A stretch of DNA of 64,000 bases. Source: Anaerocolumna jejuensis DSM 15929 (lineage in GTDB: Bacteria; Bacillota; Clostridia; Lachnospirales; Lachnospiraceae). Below are positions 34,091 through 43,893 of this stretch, in pieces (the stretch's first letter is position 1; each line of letters opens with the position of its first letter). The stretch is taken from the NCBI RefSeq assembly GCF_900142215.1, contig NZ_FRAC01000008.1, positions 105,018 through 169,017 of the forward strand, read 5' to 3'. The translations under genes and the position numbers were made by a program. The notes under the pieces are model-generated. The model worked only from the letters and a program-made list of their open reading frames with translations, made no database searches and was not told the origin of the DNA.

Positions 34091-34122
34091 GATTCTGGTG
34101 CCATATGCTAATCACCAGAATC
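34091..34122. terminator. Hairpin between convergent flavoprotein and folD genes
   Basis: GATTCTGGTG (34091-34100) pairs perfectly with CACCAGAATC (34113-34122). Flanking AT-rich DNA may serve either strand, although no long T run follows. Confidence 0.55.
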
Positions 34123-34204
34123 AAATTAAATATAAAAAACAGGATATTCCTTTATTCACCGGGTAACGATCTCCCTTTGGATAAAGGTAATCCTGACACT
34201 TTCT

Positions 34205-35062
34205 TTATATTCTTACCACTGCATTATACCTTTCTGCACTGATAATCGTATGCTTCAGCAATTCTATTGTTGTAACCGTTCCTACACCTCCCGGTACCGG
34301 CGTTATTGCCTGCACATAATCCGCCACATCATCGTACTTCACATCACCGCAAAGCCTGCCTTCTTCCACATTGATGCCTACATCAATAACAATTTGGGAT
34401 GGGTTTGTAAATTCTCTGGTTATCATATTGGCAGAGCCTGCACAGGCAATAAGAATATCAGCTCTCCGGCATTCCTCCGGCAGGTTTTTTGTTTTACTGT
34501 GACAAATTGTGACAGTGGCATTCTTTTCAAGCAAAAGTATCCCCAGGGGTTTGCCCACTACCAGGCTTCTTCCTACGATTACCGCTTTCTTTCCTGCTAA
34601 ATCCACTTTATAATAATCCAGAATTTCCATGACTGCCTGTGCCGTACAAGGCGGATATCCGTTTTTCTCTCCGGAAAACAAACGTGCCATATTGGTCTGG
34701 CTCATGCAATCAACATCCTTGTCCCCATTGATAACCGACTTTATTTTTTCATATGACAGATGCTCTGGAAAGGGTCTGAAAAGTAAGATTCCATGGACAT
34801 TATTATCATTGTTCATTTTCTTTATTACTGCCTCGATCGTTTCCTGTCTTACATCGTAAGGCAGTCCGGTTACCTCGGCAACCGCATCCAGGGAGGAAAA
34901 CTTTTTGATGATGCTCCTTTCATAGGAGATGTCATCCTCATTATTACCGATTCTGATAACTGAAAGCTTTGGTGTAATTCCTCCCAGCTTTAATTGATTT
35001 ATACGTAATTTGAAAGCTTCCGTAAGGGAATTTGCAACAGGCAGTCCTCTCAATTCCATCAT
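34205..35062 (-). CDS. folD: FolD-like methylenetetrahydrofolate dehydrogenase, catalytic lysine position changed
   Basis: A 285-residue cytoplasmic enzyme of one-carbon metabolism. VIVGRSLVVGKPLGILLLE is the NADP-binding Rossmann motif, ITPVPGGVGTVTTIELLKHT is the FolD signature, and DVDC carries the folate-binding Asp118. In the YxxxK motif, Tyr47 is followed by Ile51 instead of Lys (YERSIIKK), and the usual QLPLP reads FRPFP. In E. coli FolD that lysine is needed for cyclohydrolase action. The adjacent fchA gene could supply that activity. ATG 35062 overlaps the fchA stop as TGATG, with GAGG 8 nt upstream, so the pair is translationally coupled. Confidence 0.88.
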   Translation of the reverse strand: MMELRGLPVANSLTEAFKLRINQLKLGGITPKLSVIRIGNNEDDISYERSIIKKFSSLDAVAEVTGLPYDVRQETIEAVIKKMNNDNNVHGILLFRPFPEHLSYEKIKSVINGDKDVDCMSQTNMARLFSGEKNGYPPCTAQAVMEILDYYKVDLAGKKAVIVGRSLVVGKPLGILLLEKNATVTICHSKTKNLPEECRRADILIACAGSANMITREFTNPSQIVIDVGINVEEGRLCGDVKYDDVADYVQAITPVPGGVGTVTTIELLKHTIISAERYNAVVRI

Positions 35063-35676
35063 CAGACACACCTCAATTCATTTAATATTTCCAAATAGAC
35101 TTTTTCACAGCGGCTGCAGGACTGCTCAAGAAGACTGGTTGTTTCGGCATTTATCTTTGCCGCATATTCCCTGTCTTTCATCAATTTTGTATTAATATAA
35201 ACATTCATGGCAGCACCTTCCAAAGCAGACCGGCAGGCAGAAGCCGCCACTCCAACATCACTTAGAGCCATTCTTGAACCTTTGCTTTGCAATTCTTCGA
35301 TAATGCCAACAATGCCGCTTACTTCTCTGATAATATCCAGCGGAACCGAACATGCGCCAATGAGTGCTTCCTCCAATATTTTATCTCTGTCAGGCTGGTC
35401 TTTGGGAATACGGTAAGCCTCCGCCAGGGGAGCAAATACTTGCCCATCCTTTTCAATCAAATGTAACAGCTTACCTATAGAGATTTTGGTCTTTTCTATC
35501 ACCTTATCAATATCATCCTGATATTCCGCATATTTTTTCTTGCCTGACGTTAAATTTGCCACCATTGAGCACAGCGCAGCACTGACAGCCCCTATCAACG
35601 CACTTGCCCCACCTCCGCCAGGAGTCGGTGCCTGGGAGGATAATTCATCCAAAAATCCGTTTATTGTATTTTTCAT
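35062..35676 (-). CDS. fchA: Methenyltetrahydrofolate cyclohydrolase / cyclodeaminase family protein (FchA-like)
   Basis: A 204-residue helical protein of the formiminotransferase-cyclodeaminase C-terminal family. Its amino-terminal FLDELSSQAPTPGGGGASAL is the family signature, followed by ALCSMVANLT and KYAEYQDDIDKVI. In Clostridia this family provides methenyl-THF cyclohydrolase activity next to FolD. The pairing here with a FolD lacking its catalytic Lys supports that role over formimino-THF cyclodeaminase. GAGG lies 6 nt before the ATG. Confidence 0.85.
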   Translation of the reverse strand: MKNTINGFLDELSSQAPTPGGGGASALIGAVSAALCSMVANLTSGKKKYAEYQDDIDKVIEKTKISIGKLLHLIEKDGQVFAPLAEAYRIPKDQPDRDKILEEALIGACSVPLDIIREVSGIVGIIEELQSKGSRMALSDVGVAASACRSALEGAAMNVYINTKLMKDREYAAKINAETTSLLEQSCSRCEKVYLEILNELRCV

Positions 35677-35911
35677 AGTTACCTCTTGTTATATAAAATT
35701 TGCCCATTCTGCCAATTGTCCTCAACTGCAGGAAGTCTGAAAATTCAGTGCATAGAAATTTCCGCAGTAAACTTGCAAAATATATGGGTATTAAATCGTT
35801 TTAATAATATTATTCTACCACAGACTTTTATGGCATTAAAGAAAGAAAATGGATTTTTTAGCTAAGCCTCCAATAACTGAATAATAGCATCACTGCTGTC
35901 ACCTATTATTT

Positions 35912-36262
35912 CTACTTTAACTTTGCTTCATGTTCCATTCTTTCCCATTCCTCATTCAGAAGATTCAGGATTTCTTTGGAAGCATCCAATTCCCCTGCTT
36001 CTTCTATCTTCTGAATTATTGCCCTTGCGGCAATTCGACGGATTACTCTTTTGGTAATGTCAGTCGCTTCACTGAATAATATTGTTATCATTACAGAGTA
36101 TAATCCACTGAAGGTTAATGTATCGCAGTCCTCCATGGTTTTCAGCGGAGTAATTGAGGATACCCCTCTTTGTTCCAATATACTTTCCCATTCCAATGGG
36201 TTTTTATCAATCCAGTTGAGTAAACGGATTACTTCTTCTTCGGAATTTTCTTGATTATGCAT
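35912..36262 (-). CDS. Hypothetical acidic helical protein
   Basis: A 116-residue protein starting at ATG 36262, with GGAGG 5-6 nt upstream. It has an acidic opening (NSEEEVIRLLNWIDKNP), a central SGLYSVMITILFSEATDIT and a helical AIIQKIEEAGELDASKEILN ending NEEWERMEHEAK. No family was recognised. A terminator lies upstream at 36423-36469, so it is transcribed alone. Confidence 0.6.
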   Translation of the reverse strand: MHNQENSEEEVIRLLNWIDKNPLEWESILEQRGVSSITPLKTMEDCDTLTFSGLYSVMITILFSEATDITKRVIRRIAARAIIQKIEEAGELDASKEILNLLNEEWERMEHEAKLK

Positions 36263-36422
36263 GAGCTCCTCCATTCATATGTTAATATAAGGTAATACAT
36301 TTTTATCGAATGAATAATGTAACTAATCAGTAACAAGAAATAACTTTATTTTAATTATATAACATGGGTTTTAATTAACTCCACACAATTACACTATATT
36401 CATTATTATACATCATAAAAAA

Positions 36423-36469
36423 GAAAGGCTTTGATTACCGCACCACTGAGACGGTAATCAAAGCCTTTC
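36423..36469 (-). terminator. Perfect 18-bp stem terminator
   Basis: Bases 36423-36440 pair with 36452-36469 over 18 bp without mismatch. On the minus strand it is followed by TTTTTT at about 36417-36422. The surrounding 36263-36807 region is AT-rich and shows no gene. Confidence 0.75.
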
Positions 36470-36807
36470 AAAAAATAGTTCTTTCGGGTAATATTCGTTT
36501 CTGGCATCATAACTTAATCTCAGCTATTATCTATGTATATATAGGGTATAAAATGCAACGAAGCTAGTTTCATGGAGCTGTGTTTATTTTTGTACTCCAG
36601 ATATACATTCAATAAACATGAAATTGATTAATGATTCACAACCCTGTTTATTACTTCCAAAATCCCCATACCTTCTGCCCCATATTCCATGTGTCCAAAT
36701 TCTATTTGACACTTTATATAAGTAATTTATATAATAAAATTATTCTTACCTTAATTACTTTACTTACTTGGGATATACTATATCAATTTGGATGGAGTGA
36801 ATAAAAA

Positions 36808-37029
36808 TTGAAAAGTGCAAAAGTGTGGAAGGTTGTTTTTCTCACCAGCTGTATTATTTTAATTTTAAGTCTAATGAGCCTATACATAGTTTATAGGAAT
36901 TTTTTTGATTCTTCCTGGGTTTCTATCTATAGTAAAATTATATATTTAATAGTTTCCATTTGCCAGGCTCTATTTATTTTTAGTGTCCTCATTTATATCG
37001 TTTTAAGAAAACATCATAATACCCAATGA
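36808..37029 (+). CDS. Small two-helix membrane protein
   Basis: A 73-residue protein with two strong membrane segments: VVFLTSCIILILSLMSLYIV near 9-28 and IIYLIVSICQALFIFSVLIY near 44-63. It ends in a basic RKHHNTQ. The start is TTG at 36808 with GGAG about 10 nt upstream, so the call depends on composition and context. No family was recognised. It is followed by a large hairpin ending in a T run. Confidence 0.5.
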   Translation: MKSAKVWKVVFLTSCIILILSLMSLYIVYRNFFDSSWVSIYSKIIYLIVSICQALFIFSVLIYIVLRKHHNTQ

Positions 37030-37061
37030 CAATGGACCTTATATTTTCCCGCTTTATAAAA

Positions 37062-37144
37062 ATAGCATGAAACCAATAGTTTTGGCATAATTGAAATTAC
37101 TGAAAACAATTATAAACCTTTGGCTCATGCTATGAATTTTTGAA
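37062..37144 (+). terminator. Large nested hairpin with T run
   Basis: ATAGCATGA (37062-37070) pairs with TCATGCTAT (37125-37133). CCAAA/TTTGG-like and ATAATTG/CAATTAT pairs stack inside. TTTTT follows at 37137-37141. It probably terminates the small membrane-protein gene, but the size is unusual. Confidence 0.5.
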
Positions 37145-37188
37145 CTGTTTTGTTATACGTTGGATTATCCATGTTTACTGCGAATTTC

Positions 37189-39204
37189 CTAATAACCAAT
37201 CATGGGTATGGATTCCGGCAGTCTGGAATAGGGTTCTGCTTCCCCGTTCTTTACCTTGTAAAGTATTTTTGAGGTCTCATATGCGGCATCCATCAATTCC
37301 TTATAGGGCTGCATACAGATATCCACCATACCGATCTGGTAGTTTTCCCCGTCATATCTTCCCAGGCAGAACTGGTCGTTGTACTGGAACCAATGAGCGC
37401 CGACCCCGTAAGGATGTGCGGCAGCTTTTTCCACGAAATGCCTCCACATGACACCCCTTTCCTCCTGATTTTTTACACCCTTAAGCCCCGTAGCAGGTAA
37501 TCCCCGGTCCAGAGCTCCGCAATGGTATTCTCCCAGTAATATAGGTAAATCCACACCGGCTTTCATTACAAAATTCATATCCCTGGAAGGGTCAAAGTCA
37601 TAGCAGTTAATGGAGAAAACATCAAAGTATTCCCAGCCTGCCATCATATCAGCATTATAGGCCTTTGACCAGCGAAGTCCCAGATTCAGATGGTTTTTAT
37701 CTGCCGCCCTGCATGCCAGAGACGGAATTTTGATATATTCACGAATCAGGTATTTTGAAAAATTTCGGATATCCTGCTGTGACTTTGGATAATCCGCGGA
37801 GCAGCAGTCTATGGGTTTCCTGAAATCGTCAAAGCTTTCAAAAGCAGAAGCCCAGGCTTTATTTAAGACTTCGATTGAACCGTAGGTCTCCTTCAGATAC
37901 CGGATTAAACCAAGCCGGCAATAGGTCTGTTCGGGATTATGCAATACCTCATCCGCAATAGCAAGCCCCTCAACAAAGTTAAATTCCGGCTCATTTCTCA
38001 GGAAATAGCCAATCAGCCATACATCCTCTTTCCACTGTGAAAGATATTCCGCATATTTTTCCGATTTTTCATGGTATTCCAGAGAAAGCACATCGGGGAA
38101 ATCCCTGAATATCAGAGTGCTTGTTGTGGGAAAGCCCGGCAGCTCACGTACATAAGGCAGCTTACTCCTGCCATTATTCACACACAGTCCCGGAAAATTT
38201 CCCTGGGAATTGATTCCGTTTCCCATCAGAATATTGTGGGAAATCTCCTCCCATTTCTCCTTCCAGCTTTCACCATACACTCTTTTCAGGTTAAGTGCCG
38301 TAAAGCTAAGCATCTTATAGGTGTCCGGCGGCATATATGCTGCACGGCGCATGGTCCCCGTCATATACAAATCCTTAAATTCAGGGTCATTTACATCCGG
38401 AAGCCAGTCACACACCTGCTCAAAGCTGTCAATACGGCAATGGTCTCCCGGATTAGTCCCGCAGGGACCCAGGGAAAAGTAATCACAGCCGTCAGGGTCC
38501 ACAAGATGCCAGCGTCCATCCTCTGATTTGAAGGTTGAAAAATAGCCGGTACCTTCTTTTAATTTTCTGCCGGCATCACCGCCCCACCGGTTCCATTCCG
38601 GAAAAGGATATTCCGCTTTCTTCTCATAGCCTTTCAGCCTTGTCTTCAATTCCTCCATGGAATGGATTTTTCCGGGCCATTCCTTCTCTTTCCACTGCCC
38701 GAACTCATCCACCAGCTTTCTTTGCGGAAGGGGGTATTCCTCCGGCCTTTCATCCGTCAGGAAGAAATTCTCAAGCCGCACTTTCACATCATGAAAGGTC
38801 TCTTCCATTCCCAGTTCAAATCTGTCCACCGAATTAATATCCGTACGCTTGCCGTGGATGACCAGTTTCAGTGTACCCGGAGTACGATTGGTGAAAATAG
38901 TACTGTTATCCAGCAGGTCAAGATCCAGGCATATCCTTGTCTTGAACCCCGGAAGCAGGCCAAAGCGCATAAATATCCTTTCCTTTTCAGCGCCCGGTAA
39001 ATAGCACCGGAACATCATTGCTGCAGAATGCTCTTCCAGCACCTCAATATCACCTGCAAGGTACCTCTTTCCGGAGCCCTTGATTTGAGGCAATGTTAAA
39101 CCGCCTCCTCCGGCACCCAACACAATTGTACAGTTATCCGTACCTAATGAAATAAAGGCTGCATTCCGCGTTACAGAATTTTCAAAGTTTACCTTCATTT
39201 GCAT
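37189..39204 (-). CDS. Clan GH-A glycoside hydrolase, GH50 agarase-like
   Basis: A 671-residue enzyme without a signal peptide. An amino-terminal beta-sandwich-like region (~1-160) precedes a TIM barrel. WLIGYFLRNEPEFNF puts the likely acid/base at Glu405, and LLGEYHCGALDRGL the likely nucleophile at Glu559. GEYHxGALDRG closely recalls GH50 beta-agarases, but intracellular location and linkage to a GH35 beta-galactosidase suggest a beta-galactoside from another source. GAGGA lies 7 nt before the ATG. It is the last gene of the LacI-associated sugar operon. The exact linkage cleaved is unknown. Confidence 0.78.
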   Translation of the reverse strand: MQMKVNFENSVTRNAAFISLGTDNCTIVLGAGGGGLTLPQIKGSGKRYLAGDIEVLEEHSAAMMFRCYLPGAEKERIFMRFGLLPGFKTRICLDLDLLDNSTIFTNRTPGTLKLVIHGKRTDINSVDRFELGMEETFHDVKVRLENFFLTDERPEEYPLPQRKLVDEFGQWKEKEWPGKIHSMEELKTRLKGYEKKAEYPFPEWNRWGGDAGRKLKEGTGYFSTFKSEDGRWHLVDPDGCDYFSLGPCGTNPGDHCRIDSFEQVCDWLPDVNDPEFKDLYMTGTMRRAAYMPPDTYKMLSFTALNLKRVYGESWKEKWEEISHNILMGNGINSQGNFPGLCVNNGRSKLPYVRELPGFPTTSTLIFRDFPDVLSLEYHEKSEKYAEYLSQWKEDVWLIGYFLRNEPEFNFVEGLAIADEVLHNPEQTYCRLGLIRYLKETYGSIEVLNKAWASAFESFDDFRKPIDCCSADYPKSQQDIRNFSKYLIREYIKIPSLACRAADKNHLNLGLRWSKAYNADMMAGWEYFDVFSINCYDFDPSRDMNFVMKAGVDLPILLGEYHCGALDRGLPATGLKGVKNQEERGVMWRHFVEKAAAHPYGVGAHWFQYNDQFCLGRYDGENYQIGMVDICMQPYKELMDAAYETSKILYKVKNGEAEPYSRLPESIPMIGY

Positions 39205-39350
39205 TCTCCAATCCTCTTATTATTAGAACAAATTGACCCAATATATTATCTGCCTGCCTTTTCTCTGGTAGACCCTGACGGTTTCTCAAACGCCATATCT
39301 ACCGGAAATACCTGCGGCAGTATATTTCTATTTAATTTAAATGCATAATT

Positions 39351-41096
39351 TTAACCTAAGTCCGGTTCATCCCAAAGACTTATGGTTTCCGTATGTTTAC
39401 CTTCGGTTTCAAAAATTAAAATAGTATTTTTACCTTTCATTAATAGCGGTGCTGGTATATACAGCCGTTTCTGGGGACCAATTTCCCAGAATCGTCCGAT
39501 ATGAAAGCCGTTTACCAGTACAATTCCTTTTCCCCAGCCTGAAAAATCCAGAAACGTATCTGCTATTTCATCCGTTTCAAAAGTAAATTCATAAAACCCG
39601 GGAGCTCCCTCTTTCAGTGAAAGTTTAAAATCAAGTCCCGTTAGATCTTCCATGGGAAGACAATACTGTTTCCAATAATAATGCTGATGCCCGTTAATCT
39701 GTACTCCTCCGTCGATTCCCTTTCTCTGGTGTTCCAAGGCCGGGCCAAAATTGACACGTCCCATGTTTTCCACCAGAATATCCAGTACTTCACCCTTTTC
39801 CAGGGAATTTTCAAATTCATGCTCTGACAGGAGTTCCCTGTCATACAGTGTAAGAACCGGCTTCTTATCTACAAAAATATTCGCTCTGTCATTAGCACCC
39901 CACAGACGGATTTTTTCAATATCCCCTTCCTTCTCCAGTATACTTTCGTACAGAATATAGCCATAACCCTGGTTCAGGCGTTCCATTGACTGTGGTACCA
40001 AATTTTCTTTTGGATGTGCAAGGTTATGCAGATTCTCAAATAAGCCTGTCTTTCTGACTACCTGCAAGGTTCCATAAGCTTTCCGTTTAATTTCCGTTGT
40101 CAGTTCCACAGCAGGAATTTCCGCATATTTGCTGATGACTTTTTGAAAAGCTTCGTATTTGGGTGTAATTCTTCCATCCTCTGTCAATAAGGCATCGTAG
40201 TCATATGAAGTTACATCCGGTGTCAGTTCATCATAATAATTGGCACCGCTTGTAAATCCAAAATTGGTTCCTCCCTCAAACATGTAAATATTTACATGGC
40301 CTTCCGACAGGATTTCATCCAAGTCTTTCACATGCTCTTCCAAATCACCGGTCTGATGACACGCTACCCCCCAGTTATCAAACCAGCCGACCCAGAATTC
40401 CATGCACATCAGCGGCTGATTGCCTATCTTTTTCCTTATTATGGCAAACTGCTCTTTCCCTTTAGAGCCAAAATTTCCTGTTTGCAGGGCACCATCCACC
40501 TTACCGCATTCAAACGCATCCCCCCAGGGACCGTCCGAGGTAACAAGGGGAACCTCACAGCCATTATCAATCATCAGCTGCTTGATATATTCCATGTATG
40601 CCCCATCATCACCATAATAACCATATTCATTTTCCACCTGCATCATTATAACAGGACCCCCACGGGTTATCTGCAAGGGAGCAATGACCTCAAACAGCTT
40701 TTCAAAATATTCCTTTACATGCTTTAAAAAGGGCGGATACATGCAGCGAATCCTCATGCCCTCCTCTTTCATAAGCCAGTATGGAAGCCCCCCAAACTCC
40801 CACTCTCCGCAAATATAAGGCGAGGGTCTGAGTATTACCATCAATCCCAGCTCCTGGGCAATTTTTACATAACGTACAATATCAAGTATCCCTGTAAAGC
40901 TAAATTGTCCTTTTTCTTTTTCATGGAGATTCCATGGAATATAAGTTTCAACCGTATTACATCCCAGTTTCTTCAATTTTTCCAAACGGTCAAGCCAGTA
41001 TTCCGGTACTATCCGGAAGTAATGCATGCCGCCGGAGATAATCTTTGTTTTTTTTCCGTCCAGATAAAACTCATCCCGAATTTCAAATTGATGCAT
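39351..41096 (-). CDS. GH35 beta-galactosidase
   Basis: A 581-residue enzyme releasing terminal beta-galactose. FYLDGKKTKIISGGMHYFRI is the GH35 opening. Glu157 in QVENEYG is the acid/base and Glu233 in MCMEFWVGWFDNWG the nucleophile. The C-terminal part has beta-domains with GFHIGRFWEIGPQKRLYIP. ATG 41096 is chosen because AGGAGG lies 5-6 nt upstream and the family sequence begins there. The longer frame from 41255 reads unlike GH35. No signal peptide, so it acts on imported oligosaccharide. Confidence 0.92.
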   Translation of the reverse strand: MHQFEIRDEFYLDGKKTKIISGGMHYFRIVPEYWLDRLEKLKKLGCNTVETYIPWNLHEKEKGQFSFTGILDIVRYVKIAQELGLMVILRPSPYICGEWEFGGLPYWLMKEEGMRIRCMYPPFLKHVKEYFEKLFEVIAPLQITRGGPVIMMQVENEYGYYGDDGAYMEYIKQLMIDNGCEVPLVTSDGPWGDAFECGKVDGALQTGNFGSKGKEQFAIIRKKIGNQPLMCMEFWVGWFDNWGVACHQTGDLEEHVKDLDEILSEGHVNIYMFEGGTNFGFTSGANYYDELTPDVTSYDYDALLTEDGRITPKYEAFQKVISKYAEIPAVELTTEIKRKAYGTLQVVRKTGLFENLHNLAHPKENLVPQSMERLNQGYGYILYESILEKEGDIEKIRLWGANDRANIFVDKKPVLTLYDRELLSEHEFENSLEKGEVLDILVENMGRVNFGPALEHQRKGIDGGVQINGHQHYYWKQYCLPMEDLTGLDFKLSLKEGAPGFYEFTFETDEIADTFLDFSGWGKGIVLVNGFHIGRFWEIGPQKRLYIPAPLLMKGKNTILIFETEGKHTETISLWDEPDLG

Positions 41097-41283
41097 CTTT
41101 TCCTCCTGTCCGGGCAAATAATAACTGCCCCTATATTTCATTTTGTCATTTTCGGGAAGAATTTTTCCCTTATCATAATTAAAAAACGGGGATACCAGTC
41201 CTGCACATTTTGTCATTGCAGACTTTGGCATCCCCTTTTTCCGGTAAACAACCAATTAAAAAATATGCTTAGAGGAAGTTATA

Positions 41284-42921
41284 CTATTTACTCTGAGATT
41301 TCTTAAAAGCATCAAGGTCTGCCTGAATCGATGCTTTTACATCGTCATAACCGGCAGCTTTAACCTTTGCCCTCATCTCATCGATTTTTTCTTTCGGATT
41401 ATCAAACTTGCCCCATGCCAGCTGCGGCCAGTATTCTGAAAGTACACTTGCAATAGCAGCCTGCTCTGTATCAATTTTATCCTTGTTAATGATCAGATTT
41501 TCATATTCATAATCGTATGCAATTTTATTAAGGCCTTCAATCATATCCGGACGGCCGGACCAGGTAAAGCTGTTAACAAGTTCCAGATCGTCGTTACGTC
41601 CGCACCAGTAATCAGACCCTAAAGCATCCGTACTTTGATCATAGCCTTCCGGATAGCCCAGTTTACCGTCATCGGTAATAACATAGTCCGTACCTTCAAT
41701 ACCATAATTAATCAAACGGTAGCATTGTTCGTCATTACGAAGCAGGTCATATACCATTAATGCACGCTCCGGATGCTTGGAATTGGCACTGATTGCAGCG
41801 GCACCATGGGTTTTTAAATCCTTGGCAATATTGCTGTTTTCTGAACCGAAGGCATACATTTTAGAGTCGGAACCAGCTTGTTTCGTATCCATATTAGGCT
41901 TAACCTGTGAATAGAAGGTCTGGCTGTGGTGCTGGTCAGCACCTGAAGTTCCGGCATAAAATTCTTCTCTGCTGTCTCCGTCATAGTTCAGAACATCTTC
42001 ACGCCATACTCCCATGTCATTCCATTGTTTCATTAAATCTGCTGCTGCATAAATCGTATCGTCTTCCATAAAAGGAGCTGATACCGTAGCATCATCAGGC
42101 TTTGTAGACCAGATAGCGTAATTGCCTGCATTAACACCGATCAAGTTGCGGTAATTTGTATGGGACTGGATATAAAATCCCAATAAATCTCCTGAATTTT
42201 TACCTGCATCCCAGGGGATTACACCGTCTTTATTGTCTTTAATATATTTAAAATATGTTGTAAGATCTTCGAATTTGCTGACTGTTCCATCGGTTAAGCC
42301 TGCCTCTTTTGCCCAATCTCCACGATAGAACATACCATGGTTCGTATACTGGGTATAATGATCCTCCGGAATAAAATAAACCTCTCCGTTATATTTGCAG
42401 ATGTCCCAGTCTCCGTCAGCGCTGACCTGCTCATAAGTCTTTGGAGCATAGGTTTTCAGCATATCGTCAGACAGCGGTAAAAAGGCACCCTTTTGGGTAT
42501 TCTCCCATGCATAAAGCCAGTCTGTAGCCGTTGTGATAATATCCAGGGATGTATCACCGCTTAATAACTGTACATTATACTGTGTCTGCCAGTCAGCCCA
42601 CTCTACATAAGTTAATTGCAATTCAGCATTCACTTTTTCCGTAAGTATCTTATTCAGTTCCTTTAACATAGCCTCAAGTCTTCCGTTTGTAGGCTTGTTA
42701 CCGAGCACAAGAAAATTAATCACTTCATGCTTGGAAGTATCAACTGCAGAGTCCTTACTTCCGTTGTCTTTACTTCCGGTATCGCTCTTTCCCTGATTTG
42801 TAGTAGATGCGTTATCACTGTTGTTTTTATTACCACCCCCGCTACACCCAGCAAGACTCAGCACCATAATTACTGAAAGAATCATTGCCATAATTCGTTT
42901 TGTCATGCTTTTCTTTCTCAT
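41284..42921 (-). CDS. Sugar ABC transporter substrate-binding lipoprotein (LplA/YtcQ-like)
   Basis: A 545-residue extracellular binding protein. The signal peptide ends in the lipobox LSLAGC (Cys26), followed by a Gly/Asn/Ser/Lys linker. The mature part has YVEWADWQTQYNVQLLSGD and GDWAKEAGLTDGTVSKFEDL, typical of LplA-type proteins, which are longer than common sugar-binding proteins. ATG 42921 has AGGAGG upstream. It is 55 bp after the second permease gene. No ATPase gene is present, as usual for these systems that share MsmK-type ATPases. Confidence 0.9.
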   Translation of the reverse strand: MRKKSMTKRIMAMILSVIMVLSLAGCSGGGNKNNSDNASTTNQGKSDTGSKDNGSKDSAVDTSKHEVINFLVLGNKPTNGRLEAMLKELNKILTEKVNAELQLTYVEWADWQTQYNVQLLSGDTSLDIITTATDWLYAWENTQKGAFLPLSDDMLKTYAPKTYEQVSADGDWDICKYNGEVYFIPEDHYTQYTNHGMFYRGDWAKEAGLTDGTVSKFEDLTTYFKYIKDNKDGVIPWDAGKNSGDLLGFYIQSHTNYRNLIGVNAGNYAIWSTKPDDATVSAPFMEDDTIYAAADLMKQWNDMGVWREDVLNYDGDSREEFYAGTSGADQHHSQTFYSQVKPNMDTKQAGSDSKMYAFGSENSNIAKDLKTHGAAAISANSKHPERALMVYDLLRNDEQCYRLINYGIEGTDYVITDDGKLGYPEGYDQSTDALGSDYWCGRNDDLELVNSFTWSGRPDMIEGLNKIAYDYEYENLIINKDKIDTEQAAIASVLSEYWPQLAWGKFDNPKEKIDEMRAKVKAAGYDDVKASIQADLDAFKKSQSK

Positions 42922-42976
42922 TAAAAATCCTCCTCTGATAAAATAATTTATATGAATCCATCCTATGGAATCCACA

Positions 42977-43882
42977 TCAGCCTTTCACTGCTCCAACTGT
43001 AATACCTGAAATAAAATACTTCTGTACAAAAGGATACAGGAATATAATGGGACCGGTTGCTACTACAGCCGTAGCCATTTTCAGCGTATTGGACGGCAGA
43101 TTCGTTATCGAAACATTTGCACCTGCCAAAGAGCTTTTTAACGCATTTGCCGTATTGATTATATTATAAAGGTAATATTGCAATGGCTTATAAGTCACTG
43201 CTGATCCAAGATACAGAGAGGATTGGTACCACTCATTCCAATAGCCCAGAGCCAGAAACAGTCCGACTGTTGCAAGGGCTGGTTTAAGCATAGGAAAAAT
43301 GAGTGATATGAAAATCTTAAAATCTCCTGCACCGTCTATCTTTCCTGATTCCGTTATTTCAAAGGGCACTGATTTAGTAAAATTCTTCATCAGGATAATC
43401 AGCCACGGTGTCATTAACAGCTGCAGGAATACAGCCAGATAGCTTCCTTTCAAATGCAGGTATCTGGATACCCAGATAAAGGTCGGTGCCATACCTGCTG
43501 AAAACAATGTTGTAAAATAGATAAAAAAGGAAAGCATATTGCGGAAATAAAAATCTTTTCTCTGCAGTGCATAACCGGTCATTGCTATCAGAAACAGACC
43601 TACCACCGTACCGCAGACAGCCATAATAATTGTTACGGCATAAGAGCCAATTATCATCTTCGGATAGCGGAACACCCAAATGTATGATGAAAGGGTGAAT
43701 CCCTTAGGCAAAAGCCCGAAGCCTTCTTTGCTAATGACAGACTCCGTACTGAAGGAGGCTGAAACAATCAAAATAAAAGGAAGAAGGCATAATAATGTAA
43801 ATAATAAGATAACAATATAAGAAATAAATTTTATAGAAACCGTGCTTCTGCTCTGTTTGATTTTTGTTCTGTTGTTTTCCAT
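42977..43882 (-). CDS. Carbohydrate ABC transporter permease (LplC/YtcP-like)
   Basis: A 301-residue permease with about six membrane helices, starting FISYIVILLFTLLCLLPFIL. The EAA loop region reads PFEITESGKIDGAGDFKIFI, then FPMLKPALATVGLFLALGYW. The C-terminal PFVQKYFISGITVGAVKG is a hallmark of this group. AGGAGG lies 9 nt upstream. It is 11 bp downstream of the partner permease gene. Confidence 0.92.
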   Translation of the reverse strand: MENNRTKIKQSRSTVSIKFISYIVILLFTLLCLLPFILIVSASFSTESVISKEGFGLLPKGFTLSSYIWVFRYPKMIIGSYAVTIIMAVCGTVVGLFLIAMTGYALQRKDFYFRNMLSFFIYFTTLFSAGMAPTFIWVSRYLHLKGSYLAVFLQLLMTPWLIILMKNFTKSVPFEITESGKIDGAGDFKIFISLIFPMLKPALATVGLFLALGYWNEWYQSSLYLGSAVTYKPLQYYLYNIINTANALKSSLAGANVSITNLPSNTLKMATAVVATGPIIFLYPFVQKYFISGITVGAVKG

Positions 43883-43893
43883 CCTGAAACCTC

